Source of the DNA: Formosa sediminum
GTDB lineage: Bacteria; Bacteroidota; Bacteroidia; Flavobacteriales; Flavobacteriaceae
Assembly: GCF_007197735.1 (NCBI RefSeq)
Contig: NZ_CP041637.1
Coordinates: forward strand, 124,001-188,000
DNA: 64,000 nt
Reading direction: 5' to 3'
The notes beneath the pieces were generated by a model. That model worked only from the letters and a program-made list of their open reading frames with translations. It was not told the origin of the DNA and ran no database searches. The first letter of the stretch is position 1, and every line of letters starts with the position of its first letter. Positions 1 through 9,131 of the stretch are shown here, one piece after another. The translations under genes and the position numbers were made by a program.

Positions 1-287
1 TCTGGTTTTTCTCGTTCTATCATAGCTGCTTTACCCTTAGTAGGAATAAATGTTGAAGCTACAGGAACAGATAGAATATTATAATCTACAGTTTTTTTCT
101 TTACAGTAGAATTATCTTCTAAAGTAGGTGTTATTTTTGCTTTAAAAGCATCAGATATTGTTGGAGTGTAAGGCTTTATTACGTTGATAACATCGGTTTG
201 AATCGTGTCTTTCTCTTGTGCACACATAAGTGTAACACTAAATAGAGAAACTATAGGTACTAATATATATTGATAGGTCTTATACAT
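1..287 (-). CDS. Outer-membrane beta-barrel (TonB-receptor-like) protein, N-terminal part only
   Basis: The frame is open from an ATG at 287 to the left edge of the window, giving the first 95 residues. A signal peptide (hydrophobic residues about 7-20, ending near Cys-Ala-Gln) is followed by a segment with a VINVIKPYTPTISDAFKAK motif. I recall this motif from flavobacterial TonB-receptor-like outer-membrane proteins encoded next to a large TPR protein. The gene starts 23 bp after the stop of the TPR gene on the same strand, so the two are probably co-transcribed from the promoter at 3351-3358. The C-terminal barrel lies outside the window, so the family call is inference from the N-terminus and context. 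Confidence 0.55.
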   Translation of the reverse strand, partial: MYKTYQYILVPIVSLFSVTLMCAQEKDTIQTDVINVIKPYTPTISDAFKAKITPTLEDNSTVKKKTVDYNILSVPVASTFIPTKGKAAMIEREKP

Positions 288-310
288 AAGATAAGTAAAT
301 TTAAACGAAT

Positions 311-3300
311 TTAGTTTTGGGTTTTTACTGAAGAGTTTGTTTTTGCTTGCTCATTCTTGATGTCTTTTAATTGCTTATTGGCTTCTGCAACTACATCGTT
401 AAAAGATTTAAAATTTTCAATTACACTTTCTAAGATATAAGTCGCTTGAAATGCGTCTCCTAACTCTTTATAGTTCCTAGCCATGACAACCAAACCTTTG
501 GCACTAAAATATTTATAACTTGAATAGTCTTTAGCTAAACGTTGTACTGCTGCATTAGATCCTTCATAATCGCCTTCTTGGTGTTTAAAATAAGCATTAT
601 AAAACAATGCTTCGGCCGCAGTTTCACCCGTAGCAACCTTGCTAACCTCTTCATAAGCTTCTTTAGCAATAACAAGATCATTAGTACTAAATGCAGATCT
701 AGCGATAATTATATGTGCATCACTTTTAATTTTATTATCTATAGAGGCGTTAGCTAAAACCTTATTTGCATAACTAACAGCGCTCTTATATTTATTTAAT
801 TGATAATTAGCTTTCATTAAATTAGATTGTGCAAAAATCACATTCTGCGGGAATGTTGCCTCTGTTTCTAAACGTTGTAAAACGGGTATTGCATCAATCC
901 AGTTCTTACCCTCTAAGTAACTTTGGGATAGTCGCATTAAGGCTTCTTCTGTAAATTCACTTCTTGATGCATCTACTACATATTTATAATGTGGTGCAGC
1001 GTTAACTTTTAATCCTTTTTGGTAATATAATTGGGCTAAGTAAAAATGGGCTTGGGTGGAGTGTAAGCCATTTTTAAACTGATTTAAATAACCGTTAAAT
1101 TGTTTTATAGCTTCATCTGTATTATTTTCTAAATATTTTTTCTCGGCAGCTTCATATGTAGAATTATCAAGATCTGCATCTGTAACTTTAACATAATCTA
1201 GAGTTTCAACCCAACTTGCATACGTGTCTACCGCTCCCATATCAATATATATTAAACGTGCTGTAGATACGGCTTGTATGGCTTCTGGAGTACCTGGATA
1301 ATTGGCTGCTACAGTTTTAAATACAGCTAAAGCACCTTCGTTTTTATTGCTATTATAAAAAATTAACCCCTCTCTAAGCATTGCTTTAGGAGCTAAAGAA
1401 CTCATTCTGTATTCAGAACTAAGTCTGTTATACATACTCACAGCCTTTTCACTCTGATTAGATTTTGTATACGAATTTCCTAATTCGTACATAGCATCAT
1501 CTCTTAATTTAGATTTAGGATAATCGTCTAAAAAAGCTTCTAAAGCAGATACTTTTTTAGTAGAGTTACTAGTATAACCGTAACTTATGGCTTTTTGAAA
1601 AGCAGCATAATCAGACTCTAAAGTATTTAATTGTATTGCAGCATTATAAGCTGTAATAGCACTGTCGTATTTACTAGATACAAAATAACCATCTCCCAAA
1701 CGTAAATAAGCATCATTTAGTTTAATTTGATCATCTTTATAATTTTGGGTAAACGTGTTGAAATGTTCTGTAGCAAGTGCATACTCTTTTTGCTTAAAAT
1801 ACGCATATCCTAAATTATAATCTACAACTTTACCTTCTTCACTATCTGAAATACTATATTGTTTAAATGTTTTATAATCTAAAACAGCGTCTTTATAATT
1901 TCCTAAATTGTAGTTACTCTCTCCTCTCCAAAAACTTGCACGAGCTGTGTATTCTGGATTGATTTGTGTATTTACTGCCTTATCAAAAAAGCCTGTTGCT
2001 TCTTTATATTTTTCTTCTTCAAGTAACTCTAAACCTCTGTAAAAAGTAACTTTTTGATAAGCTTCCTTACTGGCAGCATCTTTTTTTGTTTCTAAAATTT
2101 TTAAAGCTTCCTTATAATTTTTAGACGTAATATAAGAATCTACCAATAAGCTTTCTATTTCTGTTCGGTGCGTAGTTTCTGGGTATTTTGTTATGTAACT
2201 AGACAGTACCGTAGGTACAGACTCGTAAGGGTTTCCGGTTTCATAACTAATTTTAGCATAATTATAGTAGGCATCTTCTTGAATTTTAGGTTCAAAATCC
2301 ATTTGGGAAGCATTTCTAAAAGCATTTAAAGCTTCTGTTTTTTTATTTAAACGTATATAACTTTCACCTAAATGATAGTATGCATTTTGAGCTACACTAT
2401 TATCGCCGCTTATAATTTTACTAAATTCTGAAATGGCATTTTCATAATCACCTTGTTTGTAATATGCATAACCTAGCAAATAATAATCAGTATTACTCCA
2501 CTTCCCTCTTTTACCTTCGTAAAGAGTTAAATACGGTATGGCTTGATCGTACTGTCCTAAATTAAAATAACTTTCGCCAATAATTTTATTTAATTCAGAT
2601 TCTTCTTCCCGGCTACTATACGGTATTTGCTCTTGAGCCAAGGCAATAGCTTGCTGGAAATTTCCTAATTTAAAATTTAAATCGGCTTTGTAATAAGACA
2701 TTTTTTCTTTGTATTTCTCTTGATCTTTTACCTGATCGAAATACTGATTAGCCTGACTAGCGTCATCGCTTTCATATGCCATGTAACCTATATAATACTT
2801 AGCTTGAGAGCCGTAAGTTGCCGAGTTCTCGACTTTATTTAGATACGTTCTTGCGTTTTTATAATTTTTAGTTATAAATGCAGTATACCCTTTATTAAAA
2901 TAGTATCTATCTTTCTCCAGATCTGTAAGCGAACGTTCGTCTACACGGTCGTACCATTTTTTAGCATGTGGATATTTACCACTTTTAAAATAAAAATCTG
3001 CTACATCTATATAGGCAGAATTTCGTTTTGGACTCGTTGGGTATTCTTCTACAAATTCCTCTACAAGATCGTCTGCTTTTAGTTGATTTAACCGAATAGC
3101 TGCACTAGCAATATAGTACGCACACTCAGACTTCATGACTTCTTCTTTAGTCTTTTTTTGAATACTTGTAAATATATTCTGAGCAGCAAGGTACTGTTTA
3201 CTATTATAAAGCGCCAATGCTTTTAAATAACTCTCTTGATCGTTTGTATAAATTGCGGTTTGTTGTGCTAGCATCTTGCTACACAATACAATTGCTAATA

Positions 3301-3328
3301 AAAATAATACAATCTTACTTCTAATCAT
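311..3328 (-). CDS. Large periplasmic TPR-repeat protein
   Basis: This 1005-residue protein has a Sec signal peptide (residues 1-21, ending MLAQ) and consists almost wholly of tetratricopeptide-like helix pairs, seen as repeated patterns such as A-YY-G-Y and Y-A-YF from about residue 35 to 970. It ends in a polar Lys/Glu/Asn-rich tail. TPR arrays of this length usually act as protein-protein scaffolds in the periplasm or at the outer membrane. It lies 23 bp upstream of the partial beta-barrel gene, which suggests a physical partnership or an assembly role. A TATCTTTG -7 element 23 bp before the ATG supports this start. No enzymatic domain is visible and the specific function is unknown. Confidence 0.8.
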   Translation of the reverse strand: MIRSKIVLFLLAIVLCSKMLAQQTAIYTNDQESYLKALALYNSKQYLAAQNIFTSIQKKTKEEVMKSECAYYIASAAIRLNQLKADDLVEEFVEEYPTSPKRNSAYIDVADFYFKSGKYPHAKKWYDRVDERSLTDLEKDRYYFNKGYTAFITKNYKNARTYLNKVENSATYGSQAKYYIGYMAYESDDASQANQYFDQVKDQEKYKEKMSYYKADLNFKLGNFQQAIALAQEQIPYSSREEESELNKIIGESYFNLGQYDQAIPYLTLYEGKRGKWSNTDYYLLGYAYYKQGDYENAISEFSKIISGDNSVAQNAYYHLGESYIRLNKKTEALNAFRNASQMDFEPKIQEDAYYNYAKISYETGNPYESVPTVLSSYITKYPETTHRTEIESLLVDSYITSKNYKEALKILETKKDAASKEAYQKVTFYRGLELLEEEKYKEATGFFDKAVNTQINPEYTARASFWRGESNYNLGNYKDAVLDYKTFKQYSISDSEEGKVVDYNLGYAYFKQKEYALATEHFNTFTQNYKDDQIKLNDAYLRLGDGYFVSSKYDSAITAYNAAIQLNTLESDYAAFQKAISYGYTSNSTKKVSALEAFLDDYPKSKLRDDAMYELGNSYTKSNQSEKAVSMYNRLSSEYRMSSLAPKAMLREGLIFYNSNKNEGALAVFKTVAANYPGTPEAIQAVSTARLIYIDMGAVDTYASWVETLDYVKVTDADLDNSTYEAAEKKYLENNTDEAIKQFNGYLNQFKNGLHSTQAHFYLAQLYYQKGLKVNAAPHYKYVVDASRSEFTEEALMRLSQSYLEGKNWIDAIPVLQRLETEATFPQNVIFAQSNLMKANYQLNKYKSAVSYANKVLANASIDNKIKSDAHIIIARSAFSTNDLVIAKEAYEEVSKVATGETAAEALFYNAYFKHQEGDYEGSNAAVQRLAKDYSSYKYFSAKGLVVMARNYKELGDAFQATYILESVIENFKSFNDVVAEANKQLKDIKNEQAKTNSSVKTQN

Positions 3329-3350
3329 TAACCTTAGGTTTTATTTAAAT

Positions 3351-3358
3351 CAAAGATA
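3351..3358 (-). promoter_or_regulatory. -7 promoter element of the TPR/beta-barrel operon
   Basis: On the minus strand this reads TATCTTTG, an exact match to the Bacteroidota -7 consensus TAnnTTTG, placed 23 bp before the TPR start codon. No convincing TTG -33 element was found at the usual 19-21 bp spacing. Confidence 0.5.
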
Positions 3359-3510
3359 ATTTAATCTCTATCCTTTAACGAAAATTAATTCAAAAATTAT
3401 TAATTTATATTACAAATTTGAAAAAAAATAAAAATAAATGCAATCAATCTCTGTTTTATAAGTTATTATAAAATGATACATTTACACCACTAAAAAAACG
3501 CTCCGTTATT

Positions 3511-4194
3511 ATGTCGCAAACTGTACTCCAATTAAAAGATGTCTCAATATTTCAAGGCGAAAGCCTAGTGCTTTCTAATGTAAATGTTGAAATTTACAAA
3601 GGTGATTTTGTGTACCTAATTGGAAAAACGGGAACCGGAAAAAGTAGTTTTATGAAAACCTTGTATGGCGATTTACCGCTTACTAAGGGCGAAGGTAATA
3701 TTGTAGACTTTAATTTAAGGACTTTAAAAGAAAAAGAAATACCTTATTTAAGACGTAAACTTGGAGTTGTCTTTCAAGACTTTAAACTTTTGGTTGATAG
3801 AAATATTAACGAAAACCTACGTTTTGTATTAAAAGCCACTGGTTGGAAAGATAAATCTGCAATGCAGTCGCGTATAGAAGAAGTATTAGAAAAAGTGGGA
3901 ATGAAAACAAAAGGATTTAAATTTCCTCATGAATTATCTGGAGGTGAGCAACAGCGTGTAGCGATTGCTCGTGCTTTACTTAACGATCCTGAACTTATCC
4001 TTGCAGATGAACCCACGGGAAACCTTGATCCGCAAACTAGTATTGAAGTTATGAAAGTCCTGCAAGACATCAATAAAAACGGAAATACCATCTTAATGGC
4101 TACCCACGATTACGCATTACTTTTAAAATACCCAAGTAAAACCTTAAAATGCGATAACAACCAATTATTTGAAGTGGTGCAACGTAAAGCATAA
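3511..4194 (+). CDS. ftsE: FtsE-like cell-division ABC transporter ATPase
   Basis: This 227-residue ABC ATPase has every nucleotide-binding motif: Walker [10 protein letters not shown] (38-46), Q-loop VVFQD (86-90), signature [10 protein letters not shown] (142-151), Walker B LILADE (162-167) with EPTGNLD, and the switch His199. Length and the EPTGNLDP motif fit the FtsE/LolD branch. FtsE works with the membrane protein FtsX to activate cell-wall hydrolases at the division septum. No ftsX is adjacent: the downstream neighbour is an unrelated membrane protein on the opposite strand. The gene is divergent from the TPR operon across 182 bp. LolD-type lipoprotein export is the main alternative. 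Confidence 0.8.
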   Translation: MSQTVLQLKDVSIFQGESLVLSNVNVEIYKGDFVYLIGKTGTGKSSFMKTLYGDLPLTKGEGNIVDFNLRTLKEKEIPYLRRKLGVVFQDFKLLVDRNINENLRFVLKATGWKDKSAMQSRIEEVLEKVGMKTKGFKFPHELSGGEQQRVAIARALLNDPELILADEPTGNLDPQTSIEVMKVLQDINKNGNTILMATHDYALLLKYPSKTLKCDNNQLFEVVQRKA

Positions 4195-4225
4195 TCTTTA
4201 CTACTTTGTATGCTTTTATTATTAA

Positions 4226-5176
4226 CTAAGTACTAGCTTTAAATCTAAAGACGTGAAGTATATTAGATATAATCGGAAAGCTTTGTAACGTCTTCTCAAA
4301 ACTAGTACCCTTATAAAAAGGAGACATTACTAATAAAGCACCAATAATTACAGGCGGAGCAAACATTACAATATCCATTACAAGTGCTATTCCAAAATGT
4401 AACATGATTAATAATACGCCCCAAGGTTTATGTAAATTAGATCTAAAAAACACATAAACTGAAAATAGCTCTATATACAATACTACCCAAAACGCAAGCC
4501 ATCCTATATAATAATGTTCTATTAACCAACTTCCTAAAACTGTAGGTGGTTTAACTTGAAATTGCACGATTAAAGTGTTTCTAAAAGACAAAGGTGAGAA
4601 TATACTAACTTCCCCTTTAATAAGCTGAATTATACCCCAAAATAATTTCCATACCCCTGTTAAACTATAAGAAAGTAATAAAAAAAATTGAGCCGTAGCA
4701 AACATTAAAATCGTTTTTGCTTTATATCCTGCTATTTTAGAAGAAGGCATTAAAACATAGCAAAACAAAAGCATTAAAGCTAAATGCATACTATGATCAA
4801 TCTTACCAAAAGAGTTTGAAAAAGCTACATATAAAAAATACGTACTAAAAACATAAAGTTTTATAAGCAAACTCTTAGGTTTAAAAATTAACCATATAAG
4901 TGATATAAATATATTAATTTGTAAAAAAAGAACTATGTTGCTAGAGGAAATTTCTTGAAAAGGAAAAATGGGCCAAAGCGGACTAATTAATTTAGTTTTC
5001 GACAAATTATGCACATTAAATAACTGTACAAATTGAAAACCTAAAAACAAAACAGGAATCCATTTTAAAATATTTTGAATTCGGCCATATAATAAATCTG
5101 TAGGCTCATTAAGTATTGGATTATTCCCTTTTAATCCAAATTTCCAGAATATATGTGAATTAATTAGCGTTTTCAA
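4226..5176 (-). CDS. HTTM-like polytopic membrane protein
   Basis: This 316-residue protein has about seven or eight hydrophobic segments. The blocks SLTGVWKLFWG (about 170-180) and LHFGIALVMDIVMF (about 262-275) resemble HTTM-domain proteins, which are distantly related to the vitamin K-dependent gamma-carboxylase membrane domain. The reaction of bacterial HTTM proteins is mostly unknown. The start overlaps the end of the upstream 155-residue gene by 17 bp, so the two are translationally coupled and likely form a pair. The location at the edge of a polysaccharide locus may be incidental. The HTTM assignment is from recalled motif pattern only. Confidence 0.5.
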   Translation of the reverse strand: MKTLINSHIFWKFGLKGNNPILNEPTDLLYGRIQNILKWIPVLFLGFQFVQLFNVHNLSKTKLISPLWPIFPFQEISSSNIVLFLQINIFISLIWLIFKPKSLLIKLYVFSTYFLYVAFSNSFGKIDHSMHLALMLLFCYVLMPSSKIAGYKAKTILMFATAQFFLLLSYSLTGVWKLFWGIIQLIKGEVSIFSPLSFRNTLIVQFQVKPPTVLGSWLIEHYYIGWLAFWVVLYIELFSVYVFFRSNLHKPWGVLLIMLHFGIALVMDIVMFAPPVIIGALLVMSPFYKGTSFEKTLQSFPIISNILHVFRFKAST

Positions 5177-5627
5177 AGTAAGTTATTGTTTTATTTTTCA
5201 CCATTAAAATAGTATCTAGTGTTACATTTAAGTTATAATCAGATTTCGTTAAATCTAAAGCCTTAGTACATAATAAAAACTCACTTTTATCTGAAAAAAT
5301 AGTAATAAACTCAGGCAAAGTTTGCTCCGCTTTATTAGTCTTATTTACAACAGTTTTATACCATTTATTTACATTTAAATCCATAGTAACCGGGTTTATA
5401 TGATGATGATTATACATGGCTGTTATATTAACCCTTTCTTTCAAATTCACACCATCTAATTTAGTCACCATCACAAAAGGAATAACCAATTCATTAGGAG
5501 TCTTAGAAAACAACGACCATCTAAAAAAAGGAAAAAACTCCCCGCTTTCAGAAAAAACTCGACCTAAGACTGCTATACTCATAAAAATTATAGTCCAATA
5601 CACAACAAAATTTTTGTACCAATTCAT
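5160..5627 (-). CDS. Single-pass membrane-anchored protein, partner of the HTTM-like protein
   Basis: This 155-residue protein has one N-terminal hydrophobic helix (about residues 8-22) and then a soluble, probably extracytoplasmic beta-rich domain containing a YNHHHINP segment. No family is recognised. It overlaps the downstream HTTM-like gene by 17 bp, and the two may form one complex. It is divergent from the GT2 gene at 5787 across a 159-bp AT-rich gap in which no clear consensus promoter was found. Confidence 0.5.
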   Translation of the reverse strand: MNWYKNFVVYWTIIFMSIAVLGRVFSESGEFFPFFRWSLFSKTPNELVIPFVMVTKLDGVNLKERVNITAMYNHHHINPVTMDLNVNKWYKTVVNKTNKAEQTLPEFITIFSDKSEFLLCTKALDLTKSDYNLNVTLDTILMVKNKTITYFENAN

Positions 5628-5786
5628 AAATTACACACTAATTTTACAAAGCATCTAATATAAAAACATATTGTATAATATAAGTTTCCCATACTTAAAT
5701 AATTAGTATTTTTAAACTTTAAAAAAATTATAATCAGATAACCGCCCTCAAATAATGTGTTTATTTACAATTTAGTTTTATAAATT

Positions 5787-6677
5787 ATGCTATCTGTTTT
5801 AATTCCAATATATAATTACAATGTAGTTGCTTTAGTAAAAGCATTACACAAACAACTTATTGAAGCTAATATTATTTTTGAAATTATATGTTTAGATGAT
5901 GCATCTGACGTAAAATACATGAATACAAATACTGAGGTTGAAGCATTATCTTGCACTTCTTTTTTAAAATCATCTCATAATAATGGTAGAACCCAAACAA
6001 GGCAATCACTTTGCGAAGCCTCACAATTTGAGTGGTTATTGTTTTTAGATGCAGATACTATTCCTGTAAACACAAACTACATTTTAACCTACATTAAATA
6101 TATAAATTCTGACTTCGAAGCCATTTTTGGTGGATTTGCTTACAACAATACACCTCCAGAAAATGAATTTATGTTAAGATGGAAATATGGTAGGAGTAAA
6201 GAAGTGGTAGATGCATCTGTAAGAAATCGCACCCCTTATAAAGTCATAATTTCTGCAAATTTTCTAATTAAAAAATCTGTTTTCAAAAGTTTAAATGCAC
6301 AAATGCAATATAGTGGATATGGTTTAGACAATTATTTTGGAGCATTACTTAAAGATAAATCAATCAAAGTATATCATATTAACAATCCAGTATATCATCT
6401 TGGTATAGAAAACAGTAACGTGTATTTACAAAAAAAAGAAGCAGCAGCTTTAATGTTATTAAAGTTAACTAAACAGCAAAAAATTAAAACTCATAATAAT
6501 AGTCTTCTAGCTCTATTTACCTCGCTTAAACACACTAAATTAAACGTTATATTTTCTTACATACATAGCATTTTTAAAGTTCAAATGAAACGCAACCTAT
6601 TAGGATCTAATCCTAATATTAAAGTATTACAACTCTACCGTATAACGTTTATGTGTTATATTGATTTTAACTCTTAA
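5787..6677 (+). CDS. Family 2 glycosyltransferase
   Basis: This 296-residue protein has a GT-A fold: an N-terminal VLIPIYNYN strand, an Asp pair in CLDDAS (35-40) and the metal/nucleotide-binding DAD at 88-90. The middle part holds SGYGLDNYFGA, which fits the acceptor-side acid region. GT2 enzymes transfer a sugar from a nucleotide donor to a growing glycan at the cytoplasmic face of the membrane. There is no membrane helix. A second GT2 gene starts 3 bp after its stop, so the two form a tight operon. The sugar specificity cannot be read from the sequence. Confidence 0.8.
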   Translation: MLSVLIPIYNYNVVALVKALHKQLIEANIIFEIICLDDASDVKYMNTNTEVEALSCTSFLKSSHNNGRTQTRQSLCEASQFEWLLFLDADTIPVNTNYILTYIKYINSDFEAIFGGFAYNNTPPENEFMLRWKYGRSKEVVDASVRNRTPYKVIISANFLIKKSVFKSLNAQMQYSGYGLDNYFGALLKDKSIKVYHINNPVYHLGIENSNVYLQKKEAAALMLLKLTKQQKIKTHNNSLLALFTSLKHTKLNVIFSYIHSIFKVQMKRNLLGSNPNIKVLQLYRITFMCYIDFNS

Positions 6678-6680
6678 TTT

Positions 6681-7622
6681 ATGAATACAGACGTAACTGT
6701 TATAATTCCTTTATTTAATAAAGAAAAACATATACTTAAAACAATTACAAGTGTTTTAAATCAGTCTGTAACAAATTTTAATGTTATTATTATAAATGAT
6801 GGTTCTACAGATCAAAGTCTGAACTTAATAAACACTATAAAAGATTCTCGTTTACAAGTAGTAACTATTACAAATTCTGGTGTATCGTTTGCTAGAAATT
6901 ATGGTGTAAAATTAGCTAAAACAGAGCTGATTGCTTTTTTAGATGCAGACGATTATTGGGAAACAGACCACCTAAAAACGCTTTTACTTTTATATAAAAC
7001 TTACCCTACTGCCGGATTATTTGCTTCTGGATATTTTAAGCAATATTTTAAAAGACCAAGATTTAAAGCGACTTACAATACTGTTTCTGAAAATTATTTT
7101 GGCTTGATTCCAGATTATTTTAAAGCATCTGTAATTGACAGTATTGCATGGACCTCTGCTGTATTACTACCAAAATCTACATTTAAAGAAGTTGGATATT
7201 TTAACGAAACTATGCGTTCAGGTCAAGACACAGAACTTTGGATTCGTATTGCATTGCACAAACCTATAGCATTTTCTATAAAACCAACGGCTACAAAAGT
7301 TATTAATAACACAGAAAATCATTTATCTTACTCTAATTACCGCGCTAATAGAATTCAGCTTTTTGATAGATTTAAAGCTGTAGAACCAAATCATCAAAGC
7401 TTAAAAACGTATCTAGATTTAAATAGATTTTCTTTAGCTATAGATAGAAAACAGAAAGGAGATATTATAAACTATAAAAGGTTAAAATCTAATATAAACC
7501 ATAAAAACCTTAATACAAAACAACGCATACTTTTAAATACACCTATTATAATACTTAAATATTTAAAAAAAATACAATTGTTTTTTCTAAAAAAAGATAT
7601 TTACTTAACACCCTTTAAATAA
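6681..7622 (+). CDS. Family 2 glycosyltransferase
   Basis: This is a 313-residue classical GT2: VTVIIPLFNKE at the N-terminus, NDGSTD at 39-44, DADDYW at 88-93, and a SGQDTELWIRIAL block near 170-185 that contains the catalytic-region acid. It is co-transcribed with the GT2 gene just upstream. Its 3' end overlaps the convergent fdtA-like gene by 18 bp, so the two transcripts are complementary at their ends. It probably adds one sugar of the repeat unit made by this locus. Confidence 0.83.
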   Translation: MNTDVTVIIPLFNKEKHILKTITSVLNQSVTNFNVIIINDGSTDQSLNLINTIKDSRLQVVTITNSGVSFARNYGVKLAKTELIAFLDADDYWETDHLKTLLLLYKTYPTAGLFASGYFKQYFKRPRFKATYNTVSENYFGLIPDYFKASVIDSIAWTSAVLLPKSTFKEVGYFNETMRSGQDTELWIRIALHKPIAFSIKPTATKVINNTENHLSYSNYRANRIQLFDRFKAVEPNHQSLKTYLDLNRFSLAIDRKQKGDIINYKRLKSNINHKNLNTKQRILLNTPIIILKYLKKIQLFFLKKDIYLTPFK

Positions 7623-8039
7623 AGTAAATGTTTCAAAATCCCTAATATAATCATCTTCATCAAACTCTTCTGATGCTAATACTAAACAAACAGATCCTGA
7701 AGAAAAATTTTCTATTTCCCTCCAAATTCCAGGGATAATTAACAACCCTATATCTGGTTTATTTAACATTATTAAATCTTCATTAGTACCATCTTTAACA
7801 CGTACTTGAAAACTACCGCTAAGAGGAATTAAAAATTGATATAATGTTTTATGTGCATGTCCGCCACGAAAAGCATCACTAGGTACATCGTATAAATAAT
7901 ACACCCGTTTTATCTTAAAAGGAATACAATCCTTTTCTATCACCGCTAAATTTCCACGAGCATCTTTTATTTTAGGAATCTCAATAATTTTTAAATCATT
8001 GACCGTTGTATTCACATTTTTTCTAATAGTTGTTTCCAA
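7605..8039 (-). CDS. fdtA: FdtA/QdtA-like dTDP-4-keto-6-deoxyglucose 3,4-ketoisomerase (WxcM-like cupin)
   Basis: This is a 144-residue cupin with the family's RGGHAHK motif (58-64), the active-site His region of WxcM-like sugar ketoisomerases. These enzymes move the keto group of dTDP-4-keto-6-deoxyglucose from C4 to C3, which prepares it for transamination by an FdtB/QdtB-type aminotransferase; such an enzyme is encoded at 11637-12737. The start overlaps the end of the upstream GT4 gene by 28 bp, which implies coupled translation. FdtA (galacto product) and QdtA (gluco product) cannot be told apart by eye, so the symbol is provisional. Confidence 0.75.
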   Translation of the reverse strand: METTIRKNVNTTVNDLKIIEIPKIKDARGNLAVIEKDCIPFKIKRVYYLYDVPSDAFRGGHAHKTLYQFLIPLSGSFQVRVKDGTNEDLIMLNKPDIGLLIIPGIWREIENFSSGSVCLVLASEEFDEDDYIRDFETFTLFKGC

Positions 8040-9118
8040 TCGTTTGTAATTTTTTTTATAGAAAACTTTTCTACACTACGTTTAGCATTCTTTTTACAAG
8101 TTTCGTACAGGGGTTTATCAAATATAAACCGATTCATGGCATAAGATATTGCTTTTGCATTAAAGTTTTCAACTAAAAGACCATTAAAACCATCAATTAT
8201 AATTTCATTAGGTCCAGATTTACAATCTACAGAAACAACCGGAACTCCAACAGATAGTGACTCTAAAAGCACTCTAGGAAAACCTTCTAAACGACTAGTT
8301 AAACACACGTATTTTGCTTGAGCAACAATAGGTAAAGGATTACTTACAAACGTTTTAAAAATCACATATCCATCTAGACCAAGATCTAATACCTTTTTTT
8401 TAAGATACGCTTTGTCTTTTCCCTCTCCCATTATCATCAAATGAATATGGTTATTGGATAATTCTGATAATTTATATGCTTCCAATAATAAAGAAATATT
8501 CTTAACACCATCATCTAATCGTCCGTAAAATAAGATGTAAGATTGTGTTTCATGAATTGAAGGCAGAAAGGTGTTTTCTGCAATAGGATTATATATTACA
8601 TCAATATGTTTAAAATTAAATACCCGTTCAATTTCAGTTTTAATACCGGAAGAAACAGCTACAATTTGAGCATTTTTTGAAAACAAGACATTAATAAACC
8701 AACGTGGCTTTGGAAAATAAACATCTAACTTAAAGCTTCTTACTACAAAAATTTTACGTTCTGATTTTAAAATAAACTTCTGAAAAAACACTTCTTTAAA
8801 AACATTAACTCTAGAACGGTTGTCTATAATCCAATCAAAATTATGTGCTTTAATAAATCTTTTTAGCATTAAATATCTAGACCACTTTCCGCTTAGCGTA
8901 TCGTCTTTATCTTTTAAATCTCCTAAGTTTAATAAAGTCCCTCGGTATTCAAAATCTACATGATTTAGTATAATTACTACATGTACATCGTACCCTAATT
9001 CATGCAACATTATAGACAATTGCCCTGTTGATCGCTCTGCACCTCCTTTTCCTAAAGAGGATACTAAAATACAAATCTTTTTGTTGTTACTTTGCAAGAC
9101 AAGATGATTTAAAAACAT
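8012..9118 (-). CDS. Family 4 glycosyltransferase
   Basis: This 368-residue GT-B protein has the N-terminal loop SLGKGGAERS (21-30) typical of GT4. A second domain holds FYGRLDDGVKN (198-207) and the C-terminal EGFPRVLLE motif (278-286), followed by GVPVVSVDCKSGPNEI. It transfers a sugar from a nucleotide donor at the cytoplasmic membrane. It overlaps fdtA by 28 bp. Its start is only 13 bp from the divergent gene at 9132, so the promoters of the pair must overlap or lie inside the coding regions. Specificity is unknown. Confidence 0.82.
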   Translation of the reverse strand: MFLNHLVLQSNNKKICILVSSLGKGGAERSTGQLSIMLHELGYDVHVVIILNHVDFEYRGTLLNLGDLKDKDDTLSGKWSRYLMLKRFIKAHNFDWIIDNRSRVNVFKEVFFQKFILKSERKIFVVRSFKLDVYFPKPRWFINVLFSKNAQIVAVSSGIKTEIERVFNFKHIDVIYNPIAENTFLPSIHETQSYILFYGRLDDGVKNISLLLEAYKLSELSNNHIHLMIMGEGKDKAYLKKKVLDLGLDGYVIFKTFVSNPLPIVAQAKYVCLTSRLEGFPRVLLESLSVGVPVVSVDCKSGPNEIIIDGFNGLLVENFNAKAISYAMNRFIFDKPLYETCKKNAKRSVEKFSIKKITNDWKQLLEKM

Positions 9119-9131
9119 TCAAATATACTAA

